Shown here: positions 1 to 10,888 of the stretch, piece by piece
Position numbering within the stretch: position 1 is the first letter of the stretch
Layout: each line of letters begins with the position of its first letter
Source: Phytopseudomonas punonensis
GTDB taxonomy: Bacteria; Pseudomonadota; Gammaproteobacteria; Pseudomonadales; Pseudomonadaceae
Reading direction: 5' to 3'
Assembly (NCBI RefSeq): GCF_900142655.1
Contig: NZ_FRBQ01000014.1
Location: 1 to 64,000, forward strand
Length of the DNA stretch: 64,000 bases
Made by a program: the position numbers and the translations under genes
Notes under the pieces: generated by a model
Databases searched by the model: none
Told to the model about the DNA's origin: nothing
What the model saw: only the letters and a program-made list of their open reading frames with translations

Positions 1-277
1 AGAGAGCGGTAGCCTTTTTTAGGATCGCTTTCTCCCGTTCCAGTCGGTCGATCCTGGCTTCCAGCTCCTGGATTTTCTGCTGTTCGGGAGTCAATGCTTT
101 GCTCTTCGGGGTAACGCCCTGGCGCTCATCTTGGAGCTGTTTCACCCAGCGACGAAGCGCTGATTCAACCAGCCCCAGCGAGCGAGCTGCTTCGATATGG
201 CTGTAGCCCTGATCGAGCACCAGACCAGCGGCCTCTCGTTTGAAATCGGGCGTAAAGGAACGACGTTGCTTGGTCAT
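1..277 (-). CDS. IS3-family transposase OrfA (partial at window edge)
   Basis: The first 92 codons of an IS3-family OrfA, the helix-turn-helix protein that binds the IS ends and is fused to OrfB by frameshifting. The protein opens MTKQRRSFTPDFKREAAGLV, followed by GYSHIEAARSLGLVESALRRW, the usual HTH for sequence-specific DNA binding. Next comes a leucine-zipper-like stretch (ELEARIDRLEREKAILKKA) that serves OrfA dimerisation in this family. A GAGAGGTG Shine-Dalgarno precedes the ATG. The gene runs off the window with the reading frame open. Confidence 0.9.
   Translation of the reverse strand, partial: MTKQRRSFTPDFKREAAGLVLDQGYSHIEAARSLGLVESALRRWVKQLQDERQGVTPKSKALTPEQQKIQELEARIDRLEREKAILKKATAL
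14..20 (-). other. A6G slippery heptamer for OrfA/OrfB frameshifting
   Basis: On the minus strand the codons read CTA AAA AAG, giving A AAA AAG in the zero frame near the end of the OrfA zipper. This is the classic -1 frameshift site that makes the OrfAB transposase in IS3-family elements. OrfB is outside the window, so only the site is visible. Confidence 0.7.
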
Positions 278-342
278 CAGACACCTCTCTATGGCGAGTA
301 TTCTCGCCCTAAATGGGTGTCCGGGATCAGTAGACCACTACA

Positions 343-373
343 CGGTGGACAAGCTTCGCGTTGTCCACCCTAC
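343..373. repeat. Half copy of the 78-bp inverted-repeat element, truncated by the IS
   Basis: The segment GGTGGACAA(N5)GCGTTGTCCACCCTAC matches the right half of the full copy at 7684-7761, differing mainly in the five-base centre. The left half is missing exactly where the IS end begins, so the IS probably inserted in this repeat. Confidence 0.7.
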
Positions 374-438
374 TCGCTACCAAACTGCCGACTCATGCGG
401 GCATCCTCAAGCTATCCGATTGATATTAATGGATATTT

Positions 439-468
439 AATGGGGATTCCTCAGGGCCTGTCCCCATT
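439..468 (+). terminator. Possible hairpin at the 3' side of the DUF4062 gene
   Basis: An 8-bp inverted repeat (AATGGGGA and TCCCCATT, loop 14) is followed on the plus strand by a short T run. Its T tail lies on the plus strand, so it would not be an ideal terminator for the minus-strand gene. The flanking 374-486 has no gene that can be supported. Confidence 0.3.
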
Positions 469-486
469 TTTCGAGAATTTCCTCAC

Positions 487-1608
487 TCAAAAAGGGATTT
501 CATCATCTATAAGAGGGTGGATGTTTACTCGTTTAGAAAACTCTGAATATAGAGCTTGGTGATCTTCCTTGGGCAGGTTTTTCTTAAGCGATAGAAGCGA
601 TTGCAGTGCGTTACACGGAACCTCTGCATGTACGGTGTACCAGTGAAAATCTTTTATTGGTGAAAGAATTTCTTGGATGGGTATCGTTTTTGAGAGCTTG
701 TATTTTTTAAGTAGCTCTTCGATATTTGATAGTATCTCTGCAGCTTCCGTGTTTGTTATAGGTTTGTCTATGCACCTGATTCGACTTGATTTGCCGCTAA
801 GGAATATGTGGTCCAGAATTCTGGAGAGCTCTTCTTGTGTGCTCTGAGTGTGGTCTTTATTTATTTCTGACGATAAGATTTTTTTGTTTTCCTTGCTATT
901 GGTTTTGTTTCCTGTGTCTTTTGCTATTAGTTCAATATAGCTTTCAATTTTCTCAAGCTTTACTTCGATGTTGTTTATGCTGAGTTGGCTGATGTTTTTG
1001 TTGCCTTTTAAAGCGTCATAGAAAAGAGCTGCCCACTGTTTTTTTAGCGATGTTTTTATTTCGTCGAATGATTCGAAGGTGTAGTAGGCGTTATTTGTGT
1101 CTAGGCTTTCAACTAGGTCAAGAAATTTAAATATGTGCCTGTAGCTTTCTTGAGGGAATGGATAGTTTTTGTTGTAACCTTCGGTGAAGTCAATTTCTGA
1201 TATGTCTTTCTTTGATGCGGTATAGTTACTGGCGTATGCTTTTGCTTTGCTTCTTTTGTAGTTGTCAAAGTCGTGTTTCAAGAATTTGTTTATGAATATG
1301 TATTTTGGTACTCCTACCTCAAGACACTTGCGGAATTCCTGAAGAGTGACGGAGTCTGGTTCTGAATGGCTGTGGTGCCCGTAATATATGCTGCCGTAGC
1401 TATTGCCTATTATAAGAACAAATAAGTCTGTTTTTTCTATCTCATTTTTACAGGCATCTTGTACATGGGCTTTTAGGTCGAAAAAAATGTCGCCAAACTC
1501 GCTCATGACTGGCTCAAAGCCAAACTCTGAAATGAAATGCCTGAGCTGAAATCTAACTTCTTGGAGGTCGTAGCAAGTAGAACTAACAAAAATTCGAGGG
1601 GTAGCCAT
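487..1608 (-). CDS. DUF4062-domain protein, horizontally acquired
   Basis: A 373-residue protein with an N-terminal DUF4062 domain (about residues 1-110). It opens MATPRIFVSSTCYDLQEVR and includes EKTDLFVLIIGNSYGS and a conserved SVTLQEFRKCLEVGVP segment, an alpha/beta fold resembling TIR-like or nucleotide-binding sensor domains. The remaining 260 residues are lysine-rich, helical and unassigned. The ATG at 1608 is preferred over one four codons upstream because GGAGAG sits 4 nt before it. The gene is strikingly AT-rich against its GC-rich neighbours, a sign of transfer. Proteins with this domain are often linked to bacterial conflict systems, but no partner gene is visible here. Confidence 0.8.
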   Translation of the reverse strand: MATPRIFVSSTCYDLQEVRFQLRHFISEFGFEPVMSEFGDIFFDLKAHVQDACKNEIEKTDLFVLIIGNSYGSIYYGHHSHSEPDSVTLQEFRKCLEVGVPKYIFINKFLKHDFDNYKRSKAKAYASNYTASKKDISEIDFTEGYNKNYPFPQESYRHIFKFLDLVESLDTNNAYYTFESFDEIKTSLKKQWAALFYDALKGNKNISQLSINNIEVKLEKIESYIELIAKDTGNKTNSKENKKILSSEINKDHTQSTQEELSRILDHIFLSGKSSRIRCIDKPITNTEAAEILSNIEELLKKYKLSKTIPIQEILSPIKDFHWYTVHAEVPCNALQSLLSLKKNLPKEDHQALYSEFSKRVNIHPLIDDEIPF

Positions 1609-1619
1609 GCAACTCTCCA

Positions 1620-1645
1620 TAAAAAACCCCGCACTAGGCGGGGCT
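1620..1645 (-). terminator. Rho-independent terminator of nrdB
   Basis: On the minus strand a GCCCCGC / GCGGGG stem with a 5-nt loop is followed by six T residues, 70 nt after the nrdB stop. The T tract ends just before the Shine-Dalgarno of the DUF4062 gene, so that gene is abutted to the terminator. A second hairpin (CCCAACA / TGTTGGG, 1663-1687) lies between the stop and this site. Confidence 0.85.
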
Positions 1646-1714
1646 TCTTATTTAGCTTCATCCCCAACATCCATGGCAGGTGTTGGGAGAATCTAGCGTG
1701 ATTTCAAACTGATA

Positions 1715-2968
1715 TCAATCCCAGCTCAACGCCCCACCAGTCTGATACTCGATCACACGGGTCTCGAAGAAGTTTTTCTCTTTCTTCAGGTCCATGATCT
1801 CACTCATCCATGGGAAGGGGTTGGTGGCGCCCGGGTATTCTTCTTTCAGGCCGATTTGGGTCAGGCGGCGGTTGGCGATGAATTTGAGGTAGTCCTCCAT
1901 CATCGCTGCGTTCATGCCGAGTACGCCGCGGGGCATGGTGTCGCGGGCGTATTCGATTTCCAGCTGGGCGCCCTGCAGGATCATCTGGGTCGCTTCGTCT
2001 TTCATCTGCGCGTCCCACAGGCTCGGGTTTTCGATCTTGATCTGGTTGATCACGTCGATACCGAAGTTCAGGTGCATGGACTCGTCGCGCAGGATGTACT
2101 GGAACTGCTCGGCGGTGCCGGTCATCTTGTTGCGGCGGCCCATGGAGAGGATCTGGGTGAAGCCGCAGTAGAAGAAGATGCCTTCGAGTACGCAATAGTA
2201 GGCGATCAGGTTCTTGAGGAACTGGCGATCGGTTTCCGGGGTGCCGGTTTCGAACTTCGGATCGGAGATCGAGCGGGTGTACTTGAGGCCCCAGGAAGCT
2301 TTCTTCGCGACGCTCGGGATCTCGTGGTACATGTTGAAGATCTCGCCTTCATCCATGCCCAGCGATTCGATGCAGTACTGGTAGGCGTGGGTGTGGATCG
2401 CTTCCTCGAAGGCCTGGCGCAGGATGTACTGGCGGCACTCGGGGTTGGTGATCAGGCGGTACACGGCCAGGACCAGGTTGTTGGCAACCAGGCTGTCGGC
2501 GGTGGAGAAGAAACCCAGGTTGCGCATGACGATGCGGCGCTCGTCTTCGCTGAGACCGTCCGTAGATTTCCACAGGGCGATGTCGGCGTTCATGTTCACT
2601 TCCTGCGGCATCCAGTGGTTGGCACAACCATCCAGATACTTCTGCCAGGCCCAGTCGTACTTGAAGGGTACGAGCTGGTTGAGGTCGGCGCGGGCGTTGA
2701 TCATCTGCTTGTCGCCGACTTCCACGCGTGCGGAGGTGCCTTCGAGTTCGTCCAGGCCTTCCTGGATGTCGAGATCGTTCAGGGCCTTCTTGGCACGGGC
2801 GATGGCGTCGGAGTCATTGGCGTCGATGGCGCGGGCTTCGAGGGCGGCGTTGCCACCGACCTGGTTGAGCTTGTCCAGGCTCATGTCGGCAGCGGCTTGT
2901 GCGGCAGACTGTTTCGGAGCGGCAGCTTCAGCGCCGTCTTCCTTGTCGAATTCATCCCAGCTCAGCAT
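1715..2968 (-). CDS. nrdB: Ribonucleoside-diphosphate reductase, class Ia beta subunit
   Basis: A 417-residue R2 subunit, which holds the diiron-tyrosyl radical cofactor used by NrdA to reduce ribonucleotides in the cytoplasm. Ferritin-like ligand segments are visible: QAFEEAIHTHAYQYCIESLG, YCVLEGIFFYCGF and DESMHLNFGID. The C-terminal tail ending GALSWD fits the peptide that docks to NrdA. Length matches the pseudomonad form, which has an extra N-terminal stretch. AGGAG lies 8 nt before the ATG. It follows nrdA after 169 bp that contain three hairpins, and very likely shares its transcript. Confidence 0.97.
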   Translation of the reverse strand: MLSWDEFDKEDGAEAAAPKQSAAQAAADMSLDKLNQVGGNAALEARAIDANDSDAIARAKKALNDLDIQEGLDELEGTSARVEVGDKQMINARADLNQLVPFKYDWAWQKYLDGCANHWMPQEVNMNADIALWKSTDGLSEDERRIVMRNLGFFSTADSLVANNLVLAVYRLITNPECRQYILRQAFEEAIHTHAYQYCIESLGMDEGEIFNMYHEIPSVAKKASWGLKYTRSISDPKFETGTPETDRQFLKNLIAYYCVLEGIFFYCGFTQILSMGRRNKMTGTAEQFQYILRDESMHLNFGIDVINQIKIENPSLWDAQMKDEATQMILQGAQLEIEYARDTMPRGVLGMNAAMMEDYLKFIANRRLTQIGLKEEYPGATNPFPWMSEIMDLKKEKNFFETRVIEYQTGGALSWD

Positions 2969-2987
2969 GGGTTGGCTCCTGCTAGAG

Positions 2988-3130
2988 GGCCGGCATGAGC
3001 CGGCCTGTATGGATAGTGGCTAATCGTCGGTGGCTCGCGGTGCACGCAGAGCGCTACGGCTGATTATCAGAGGCCGGGCTGTAGCCCGGCTCTTGGGTTA
3101 TGTGGGCCGGCTGCAGTAGCTACAGCCGGC
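2988..3130. other. Three GC-rich hairpins in the nrdA-nrdB spacer
   Basis: Three separate stems fill the spacer: GGCCGGC-ATGA-GCCGGCC (2988-3005, perfect 7 bp), GCCGGGCT-GT-AGCCCGGC (3073-3090, perfect 8 bp), and GCCGGCTG/CAGCCGGC with a 9-nt loop (3106-3130). None has a T run. They could stabilise the nrdA 3' end or partly attenuate nrdB, which would set the subunit ratio. That role is inference. Confidence 0.6.
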
Positions 3131-3137
3131 TGGGCCA

Positions 3138-6053
<2,916 letters not shown>

Positions 6054-6473
6054 GTATGTCTCCGTGATCAATGAAATTTTCGGGGTGAGCGTTCGGCAGC
6101 GAATCGTTACCTGTACCTAGCTTTCATTCCAATCGACAAAGCCTGAGGCCTGCACAAGGCTGGCAGCAGGGTGTTGCAAAAAGGCGGTGATGGACTGCTG
6201 GCGTTTTTGCGCAGTTGCAGTCGGTACTGCTTCGAGGCCGGAACGCTATCCCTGGCTTAACTGGTGCTTCCTGCTGCACGCGGTCACTAGATGTAGTGTT
6301 GCCGGTGCAAGCGTGGCAAGCGGTGTTCTATTTGCGTCGAATGACCCGGGTCGTTCGATACCGCTGTGTTCTGGTTGCCGGAGCGTGGTACTCGGTGGCT
6401 TTTCTGTGCACCGAAACGACTCTAGGCATGGACTTTTTCAGGGCATTTATGCTTGTGTCCATTTTTGCCAAAA

Positions 6474-6520
6474 ACCCAACATGTAGGTGTTTGGCGAGCT
6501 GGGGATACAAGATAGTGCGA
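6474..6520 (-). promoter_or_regulatory. Proximal pair of NrdR-box-like sites
   Basis: ACCCAACATGTAGGTGT (6474-6490) and ATACAAGATAGTGCGA (6505-6520) resemble the palindromic NrdR box (ACACNATATNTNGTGT). They start 31 bp apart, the three-turn spacing usual for paired boxes. Matches are imperfect. On the minus strand they lie about 420-470 nt before the nrdA start. Between 6054 and 6473 no gene can be supported, so an RNA leader of that length is likely. Confidence 0.45.
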
Positions 6521-6548
6521 TGGCGGAGCTAAGGCAAGCCCTTCGGCC

Positions 6549-6557
6549 TGTGGATAA
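6549..6557 (-). promoter_or_regulatory. DnaA box upstream of nrdAB
   Basis: TTATCCACA on the minus strand is a perfect DnaA box, followed 3 bp away by a weaker TAACCCACA (6561-6569). DnaA boxes in nrd promoters couple dNTP supply to replication initiation in other gamma-proteobacteria. Here they sit between the two NrdR-like pairs. Confidence 0.6.
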
Positions 6558-6686
6558 ATCTGTGGGTTAATGCGGGGTAAGTGGCGCAAATGCCCATGGT
6601 TACTGGTGATGCCAGGGGCGGCGGCCTGATTGCCGCAGGCAGTTTTTTTTGCGGGTTTGACGAGGGAAATTCACTTCGTCACATAA

Positions 6687-6736
6687 ACACAATATGTAGG
6701 GTTTATTCGGGAACTTTGGCCTGCAATATGCAGATG
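6687..6736 (-). promoter_or_regulatory. Distal pair of NrdR-box-like sites
   Basis: ACACAATATGTAGGGT (6687-6702) is the best NrdR-box match in the region, and CTGCAATATGCAGATG (6721-6736) starts 34 bp further on with the same CAATATG core. The pair lies just downstream of the phosphatase gene, 630 bp before the nrdA start. NrdR is the ATP/dATP-sensing repressor of ribonucleotide reductase genes. Confidence 0.55.
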
Positions 6737-6793
6737 CGCGGCTGCTCTCTGCGGGCAGCCGCCACTAGCCGATGGCGCAAGGATTTTATCGTG

Positions 6794-7627
6794 TCATGGC
6801 TGAATCAGCGCCTTGTGTTTCAGGGCGCGTTTCTGCGCGTCGGGCAACTCGTCACGATCACCATAGGGCGCCGTGTACCAGCCACCATAGGTGGGGTTGG
6901 GCAGCAGGAACCAGCGCTGGCCGAACCAACCCAGGTAGGGCGCCGCAGCCTGGCGTTGTGCGCTCATGCGATTGGGGGCGGCGATGAAATCGCCATAGCT
7001 GTCGCCGACCAGTAGCAGAACCCGGGCGCGCTCGCCGACCCACTGGCGGCGGCAGGTCTTGTCCGAGCCCGCTTGTTGGCAACCGCCAATGGCCGTGCCA
7101 GCAGTGAGGATCTGCCCGGCGTCATCGATGGGAAAGCCGGCCCGCTGCAGGTTGCGCAGGGTATCGGCTTCCTGGCCGGGCTCGCGGTTGGTCAGGTAAT
7201 AGGGCGTGATGCCGAGCTGGGCCGCTGCCTGCATGAAGGCTACCGAGCCGGGCAGGGCGCGAGCTTCGGCCTTCTCGACCCAGCGGTACCACTCGGCATA
7301 GTCGTAGGCGCCGCCATCGACCACCGCCTTGGCGTTCACCGGGGTGTTGTCGAGCAGGGTCTCGTCGATGTCGACGATCAGCGCTGGCGGCAGGCCGCTG
7401 AGGTCGCGCGGCGGCTGGGCGAGGGCATCCCACTGCGGGTCGGCCAGTGCGGGCTGCAACTGGCGGGTCGCCGCGGCGTAGACCTGGCGATAGAGCAGCT
7501 CATGCTCGATGGAGGTTTGTGTCCACAGCACCGCGTCGAGCTGGTCATGGCTTTTCGGCGCTTGCTGGCAGCCCGTAAGCAGGCTTCCCAGCAAGTAGAA
7601 GGTCAATAACGGTGCTTTGCTACGCAT
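6794..7627 (-). CDS. HAD-family acid phosphatase lipoprotein (class B / P4-like)
   Basis: A 277-residue predicted lipoprotein. The signal peptide ends with the lipobox LLTG-Cys20, so the mature protein is probably membrane-anchored in the periplasm. The HAD nucleophile motif DIDETLLDN (about residue 87) and the later TNRE and GDSYGDF segments match secreted acid phosphatases of the HAD IIIB group, which release phosphate from nucleotides or other monoesters. GGAG lies 8 nt before the ATG. It stands alone between the nrdA regulatory region and a 78-bp repeat. The substrate cannot be told from sequence. Confidence 0.88.
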   Translation of the reverse strand: MRSKAPLLTFYLLGSLLTGCQQAPKSHDQLDAVLWTQTSIEHELLYRQVYAAATRQLQPALADPQWDALAQPPRDLSGLPPALIVDIDETLLDNTPVNAKAVVDGGAYDYAEWYRWVEKAEARALPGSVAFMQAAAQLGITPYYLTNREPGQEADTLRNLQRAGFPIDDAGQILTAGTAIGGCQQAGSDKTCRRQWVGERARVLLLVGDSYGDFIAAPNRMSAQRQAAAPYLGWFGQRWFLLPNPTYGGWYTAPYGDRDELPDAQKRALKHKALIQP

Positions 7628-7683
7628 TTTGGATGCTCCGATAGTTCATATGGAACGGCAGCAAAGTGGCGGAAGTAGCCTTT

Positions 7684-7761
7684 CGTAGGGTGGACGACGC
7701 TTCATCCGTCCACCGCTCTGCGATTGCAATGGTGGACAAAAAGAGCGTTGTCCACCCTACG
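7684..7761. repeat. 78-bp dispersed inverted-repeat element, copy A
   Basis: Ends are CGTAGGGTGGACGACGC and, reversed, CGTAGGGTGGACAACGC (16 of 17 match). A second inverted pair (GTCCACC and GGTGGAC) lies inside, so the whole unit can fold as a long imperfect hairpin. A near-identical copy in reverse orientation is at 50395-50472 and a half copy at 343-373. The rest of the 224-bp gap holds only a small GATACG/CGTATC hairpin near 7800-7821. Confidence 0.85.
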
Positions 7762-7851
7762 TAGGAACCGGCAGCTGTTGCCTTTTCTCTGCCCATCGCA
7801 GATACGGATTTCCTTTCGTATCCATCAAGATCTGCGGTCACGAATCGCCGC

Positions 7852-10002
7852 TTAAAAACTGACCGTCGCCGACAGCCGCGCGGTACGCGGATCGCCTGGA
7901 AACAGATAACCGTCACCTTGGTAGGCGCCAGCATCGCGCCAGTAGCGTTTGTCGAACAAGTTGTCGACGGTCAGGCGCAATACCGTATCAAAGCCTTCGA
8001 TGCGGGTGGTGTAACGGCTGCCGAGGTTGAATACCGTGTAGTCGGCGACTTTCACCGTGCCGCCCGGGTTGGCGTACTTGCTGGCGCTGTATTGCATGCC
8101 GCCGAGCAGCGACAGGCCTTGGATGCCGGGAATCTGGTAATCCGCGGCCAGGCTGGCGCGTACCTTGGGCACGTTGACCGCTTGGTGTCCTTCGTAGGCT
8201 TCGGTGCCGCTGTCGATGGCCCGGGCGCGGATCACCGCGGTGCTGGCTGACAGCTGCAAATTACGGCTGGCATGGCCGCTGGCGGAGAGCTCCAGGCCGA
8301 TATTGCGTTGCTTGCCCTGCTGCACGTAGGTCAGGTCACCGTTGTCGTCCGGGCGGCTGTATTGCAGCGCCTGGTCGATACGGAATAGCGCTGCGCCTAG
8401 GCTCAGGCCCTGCCAGTCACGTTTGAAGCCGGCTTCCAGCTGGCGGGAAATGGTCGGAGCGAGAATTTCGCCAGCGTTAGTGGTGAACCACGGCGCTTCG
8501 CCGCCCAAAGACAGGCCCTTGCTGTAGCTCACATACAAGGTGGTGTCGGCCTGCGGCTTGTAGAGCAGGGCGGCGTTGGGCAGGAATTCGCTGCGCCGGG
8601 TATGGCGCTGACTGATGCCATCTTCATCGTACGACTCTTCATCCAAGCGTACCTGCCGCCCGCCCAGCAGCACCTGCCAGTGTTCGTCGAAGTTGATGCG
8701 GTCGCTGAAGAACAGGCCGTACTGGCGGCTGTCGAGGCGACGTTGTTTGGGGTTGAGCGGCAGGTCGGTCGGGGCGAAGTCGGCTGGGTCTTCATGGATA
8801 TTCCCGGTACCGATTGGCACGTTGACCGAAGCGCGTCGGTCAATGGTGCGGCGCAGCGCGCTGCTGCCAATGGTCAGCTCGTGCCTGATGATGCCGGTGG
8901 TGAAGGCGCCGGATAGAGTGGCTTGCAGCTCGTCATGCCGACGGGTGTCGTCCGGGCTACGGTAGTCGTAGATGTCGTAGTCACCCTCAGGGCTGAACTG
9001 GGTGAGCCAGTCGCTACAACCGGAGGCCGGGCTGCAGCCGTAGGGGAAGCTGCTGTAATCGTCGATCACCACTTCGCTGCGCGAGGCATCGAGGGCGGCT
9101 TTCCAGTTGTCATCGAAGCGATATTCGAAACGCCCGCCGAGGTTTAGCGAATCGATGCCCACGGGCTTCGACCAGCTCTGATGGCCCAGGCGCTTGTCCG
9201 GGTCGACGCCGCTTGGCACCTGGGTGCCGCCGAGCAGTTGATAGCCGGGCACCGAGCGCTGCTCGCGGGTCTGGTATTCGGCGTCCAGCTGCAGGGTGGC
9301 ATCCGGCGAGATGTTCCAGTCCAGCGCCAGGGAAATAAGGTCGCGCTTGCCGTCGGTATGTTCGACGAACGAACGGATATCCTCGTGGGCCAGGTTCAGG
9401 CGCACGCCCACCTGCTGCTCGGCGCCGAACCAGTGGCCAAGGTCGGCGGCCAGGTAGCGCTCGCCGTCCTGGTTGCTGGCTACGCTCAGCGAGCGCACGT
9501 TCTCGGCGCGCTTGGTCACGTAGTTGACCAGCCCGCCCGGCTCGGTGACGCCGCTTTGCAGGCCGGACAGCCCCTTGAGCAGTTCGACCTGCTGCTTGTT
9601 CTCCAGCGCCACGTTCTGCTCGCCCACCACGCTGCGGCCGTTGACCCGGTAGCTGTTGGCGGCATTGAGCGAGAAACCGCGCACCACGAAGTTCTCGTAG
9701 TAACCGATGGGCGCGTAAGCCTCGCCCACCGAGGCGTCGTTCTTCAGCACGTCACTGAGCAGGCGTGCCTGCTGGTCGTCGATCAATTGCCGGCTGACCA
9801 CCGACACCGAGGCCGGCGTGTCGAGCCGCTCGGCCTCATTGAAGCCGCCCACCGCGGCGCTGCGTGCCCGGTAACCGTCGCCGGCCTGTTCCTCAATGGT
9901 GGTGGCATCGAGCACTACCGCCGACTCGGCGGCCCAGCAGAAGGTCGGGCTCAGCGCCAGGGCGAGCAGGCTCGGGGCAAAGCGCGGGCAGGGCAGGGCC
10001 AT
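7852..10002 (-). CDS. TonB-dependent siderophore receptor
   Basis: A 716-residue outer-membrane receptor that would import a ferric siderophore using TonB energy. A signal peptide (cleavage near CWA/AES) precedes a plug domain with ERLDTPASVSVVSRQLIDDQ and the NFVVRGF segment. The 22-strand barrel ends RLSATVSF with the C-terminal phenylalanine needed for membrane assembly. Near the C-terminus NLFDKRYWRD is the usual last-strand signature. AAGGAG lies 5 nt before the ATG. No sigma/anti-sigma pair or siderophore genes are adjacent, and no convincing Fur box was found upstream (10003-10235), so its ligand and control are unknown. Confidence 0.93.
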   Translation of the reverse strand: MALPCPRFAPSLLALALSPTFCWAAESAVVLDATTIEEQAGDGYRARSAAVGGFNEAERLDTPASVSVVSRQLIDDQQARLLSDVLKNDASVGEAYAPIGYYENFVVRGFSLNAANSYRVNGRSVVGEQNVALENKQQVELLKGLSGLQSGVTEPGGLVNYVTKRAENVRSLSVASNQDGERYLAADLGHWFGAEQQVGVRLNLAHEDIRSFVEHTDGKRDLISLALDWNISPDATLQLDAEYQTREQRSVPGYQLLGGTQVPSGVDPDKRLGHQSWSKPVGIDSLNLGGRFEYRFDDNWKAALDASRSEVVIDDYSSFPYGCSPASGCSDWLTQFSPEGDYDIYDYRSPDDTRRHDELQATLSGAFTTGIIRHELTIGSSALRRTIDRRASVNVPIGTGNIHEDPADFAPTDLPLNPKQRRLDSRQYGLFFSDRINFDEHWQVLLGGRQVRLDEESYDEDGISQRHTRRSEFLPNAALLYKPQADTTLYVSYSKGLSLGGEAPWFTTNAGEILAPTISRQLEAGFKRDWQGLSLGAALFRIDQALQYSRPDDNGDLTYVQQGKQRNIGLELSASGHASRNLQLSASTAVIRARAIDSGTEAYEGHQAVNVPKVRASLAADYQIPGIQGLSLLGGMQYSASKYANPGGTVKVADYTVFNLGSRYTTRIEGFDTVLRLTVDNLFDKRYWRDAGAYQGDGYLFPGDPRTARLSATVSF

Positions 10003-10235
10003 GCAAACTCCTTGGTTGCAGCGGTGGGCGGTTGGCTATCCGGCGTGCGTACGATTTATCGGCTGCGTGGCAGCCATCGTTTGGCGGGGCGGCATTCTCC
10101 CTCATAAAAGCTGCCGTTGCCATGCCGGTTCTCGGCGTCCGTAGCCTGTGGTTGAACGAAGCGATACCCAGGAGTTGTCCCCGGGGTTCGCTGCACTCTA
10201 CGCCGGGCTACCAGAGCCGTAGTAGCGGGTATCAG

Positions 10236-10871
10236 TCAGAACGGCGCCGGGCACTCGAAGCGCAGGCGCTCGCCGCTTTGCGGGTGGGTGAGGCTGAGCA
10301 TGCTGGCGTGCAGGCACAGGCGTGGATAGGCGGCCAGGGCTTGTGCGTGGGCGTACAGGCCGTCGCCGAGCAGCGGGTGGCCGATGGACAGCATATGCAC
10401 GCGCAGCTGATGCGAGCGGCCGGTGATCGGCGTCAGTTCGACGCGGGCATGCTCGGCATGGCGTTCGAGTACACGCCAGAAGGTCAGGGCGTGCTTGCCC
10501 TGTTCATGGTCGACCACGTGGCGCGGCTTGGTCGGTGGGTCGTAGCGCAGGGGCAGGTCGATGCTACCGCTGTCACCCTCCGGCGAGCCCCAGCACAGGG
10601 CGGTGTAGGCCTTTTCCGTCTCGCGGTCATGGAACTGGCGGGACAGCTCGCGGTGGCTTTCGGCATCGCGGGCGAGCACGATCAGCCCCGAGGTTTCCCA
10701 GTCCAGGCGATGCACGATGCGCGCTTCGGGGTAGCCGTTTTCCTGCAGGCGGGTGACCAGGCAATCCTTGTTGTCGTCGGCGCGGCCAGGCACCGAGAGC
10801 AGCAGGGTGGGCTTGTTGATCACCAGTAGGGCGGCATCCTGATGGACGATTTCGATTTGGCTGAGCGGCAT
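10236..10871 (-). CDS. rluA: RluA-family rRNA/tRNA pseudouridine synthase
   Basis: A 211-residue pseudouridine synthase. The catalytic motif is HRLDWETSGL, with the aspartate that attacks the uridine. LLSVPGR and PITGRSHQLRVHML are typical of RluA, which modifies 23S rRNA U746 and tRNA U32 in E. coli. The frame extends upstream to 11057, but that part translates a REP palindrome and is unlike the family, so the start is placed at MPLSQIEIVHQD. The Shine-Dalgarno there is weak. It lies downstream of minE on the same strand, separated by repeats. Confidence 0.88.
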   Translation of the reverse strand: MPLSQIEIVHQDAALLVINKPTLLLSVPGRADDNKDCLVTRLQENGYPEARIVHRLDWETSGLIVLARDAESHRELSRQFHDRETEKAYTALCWGSPEGDSGSIDLPLRYDPPTKPRHVVDHEQGKHALTFWRVLERHAEHARVELTPITGRSHQLRVHMLSIGHPLLGDGLYAHAQALAAYPRLCLHASMLSLTHPQSGERLRFECPAPF

Positions 10872-10888
10872 GGGCGTGTACAGATTCT

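Larger units (their letters stand above)
1..342 (-). mobile_element. IS3-family insertion sequence, one end only
   Basis: The element enters from the left edge, with its transposase OrfA reading on the minus strand. Its 5' end is placed at 342 because the minus strand there begins TGTAGTGGTCTACTGATC, and a TG start is usual for IS3-family ends. Base 343 onward matches a host repeat. The other end and OrfB lie outside the window, so the target duplication (usually 3 bp) cannot be checked. The exact end is an inference. Confidence 0.75.

Noticed and set aside
6187..6532. Two overlapping frames in the nrdA leader on the plus strand
   Set aside because: No Shine-Dalgarno or recognisable protein, and they overlap each other and the NrdR-like sites.
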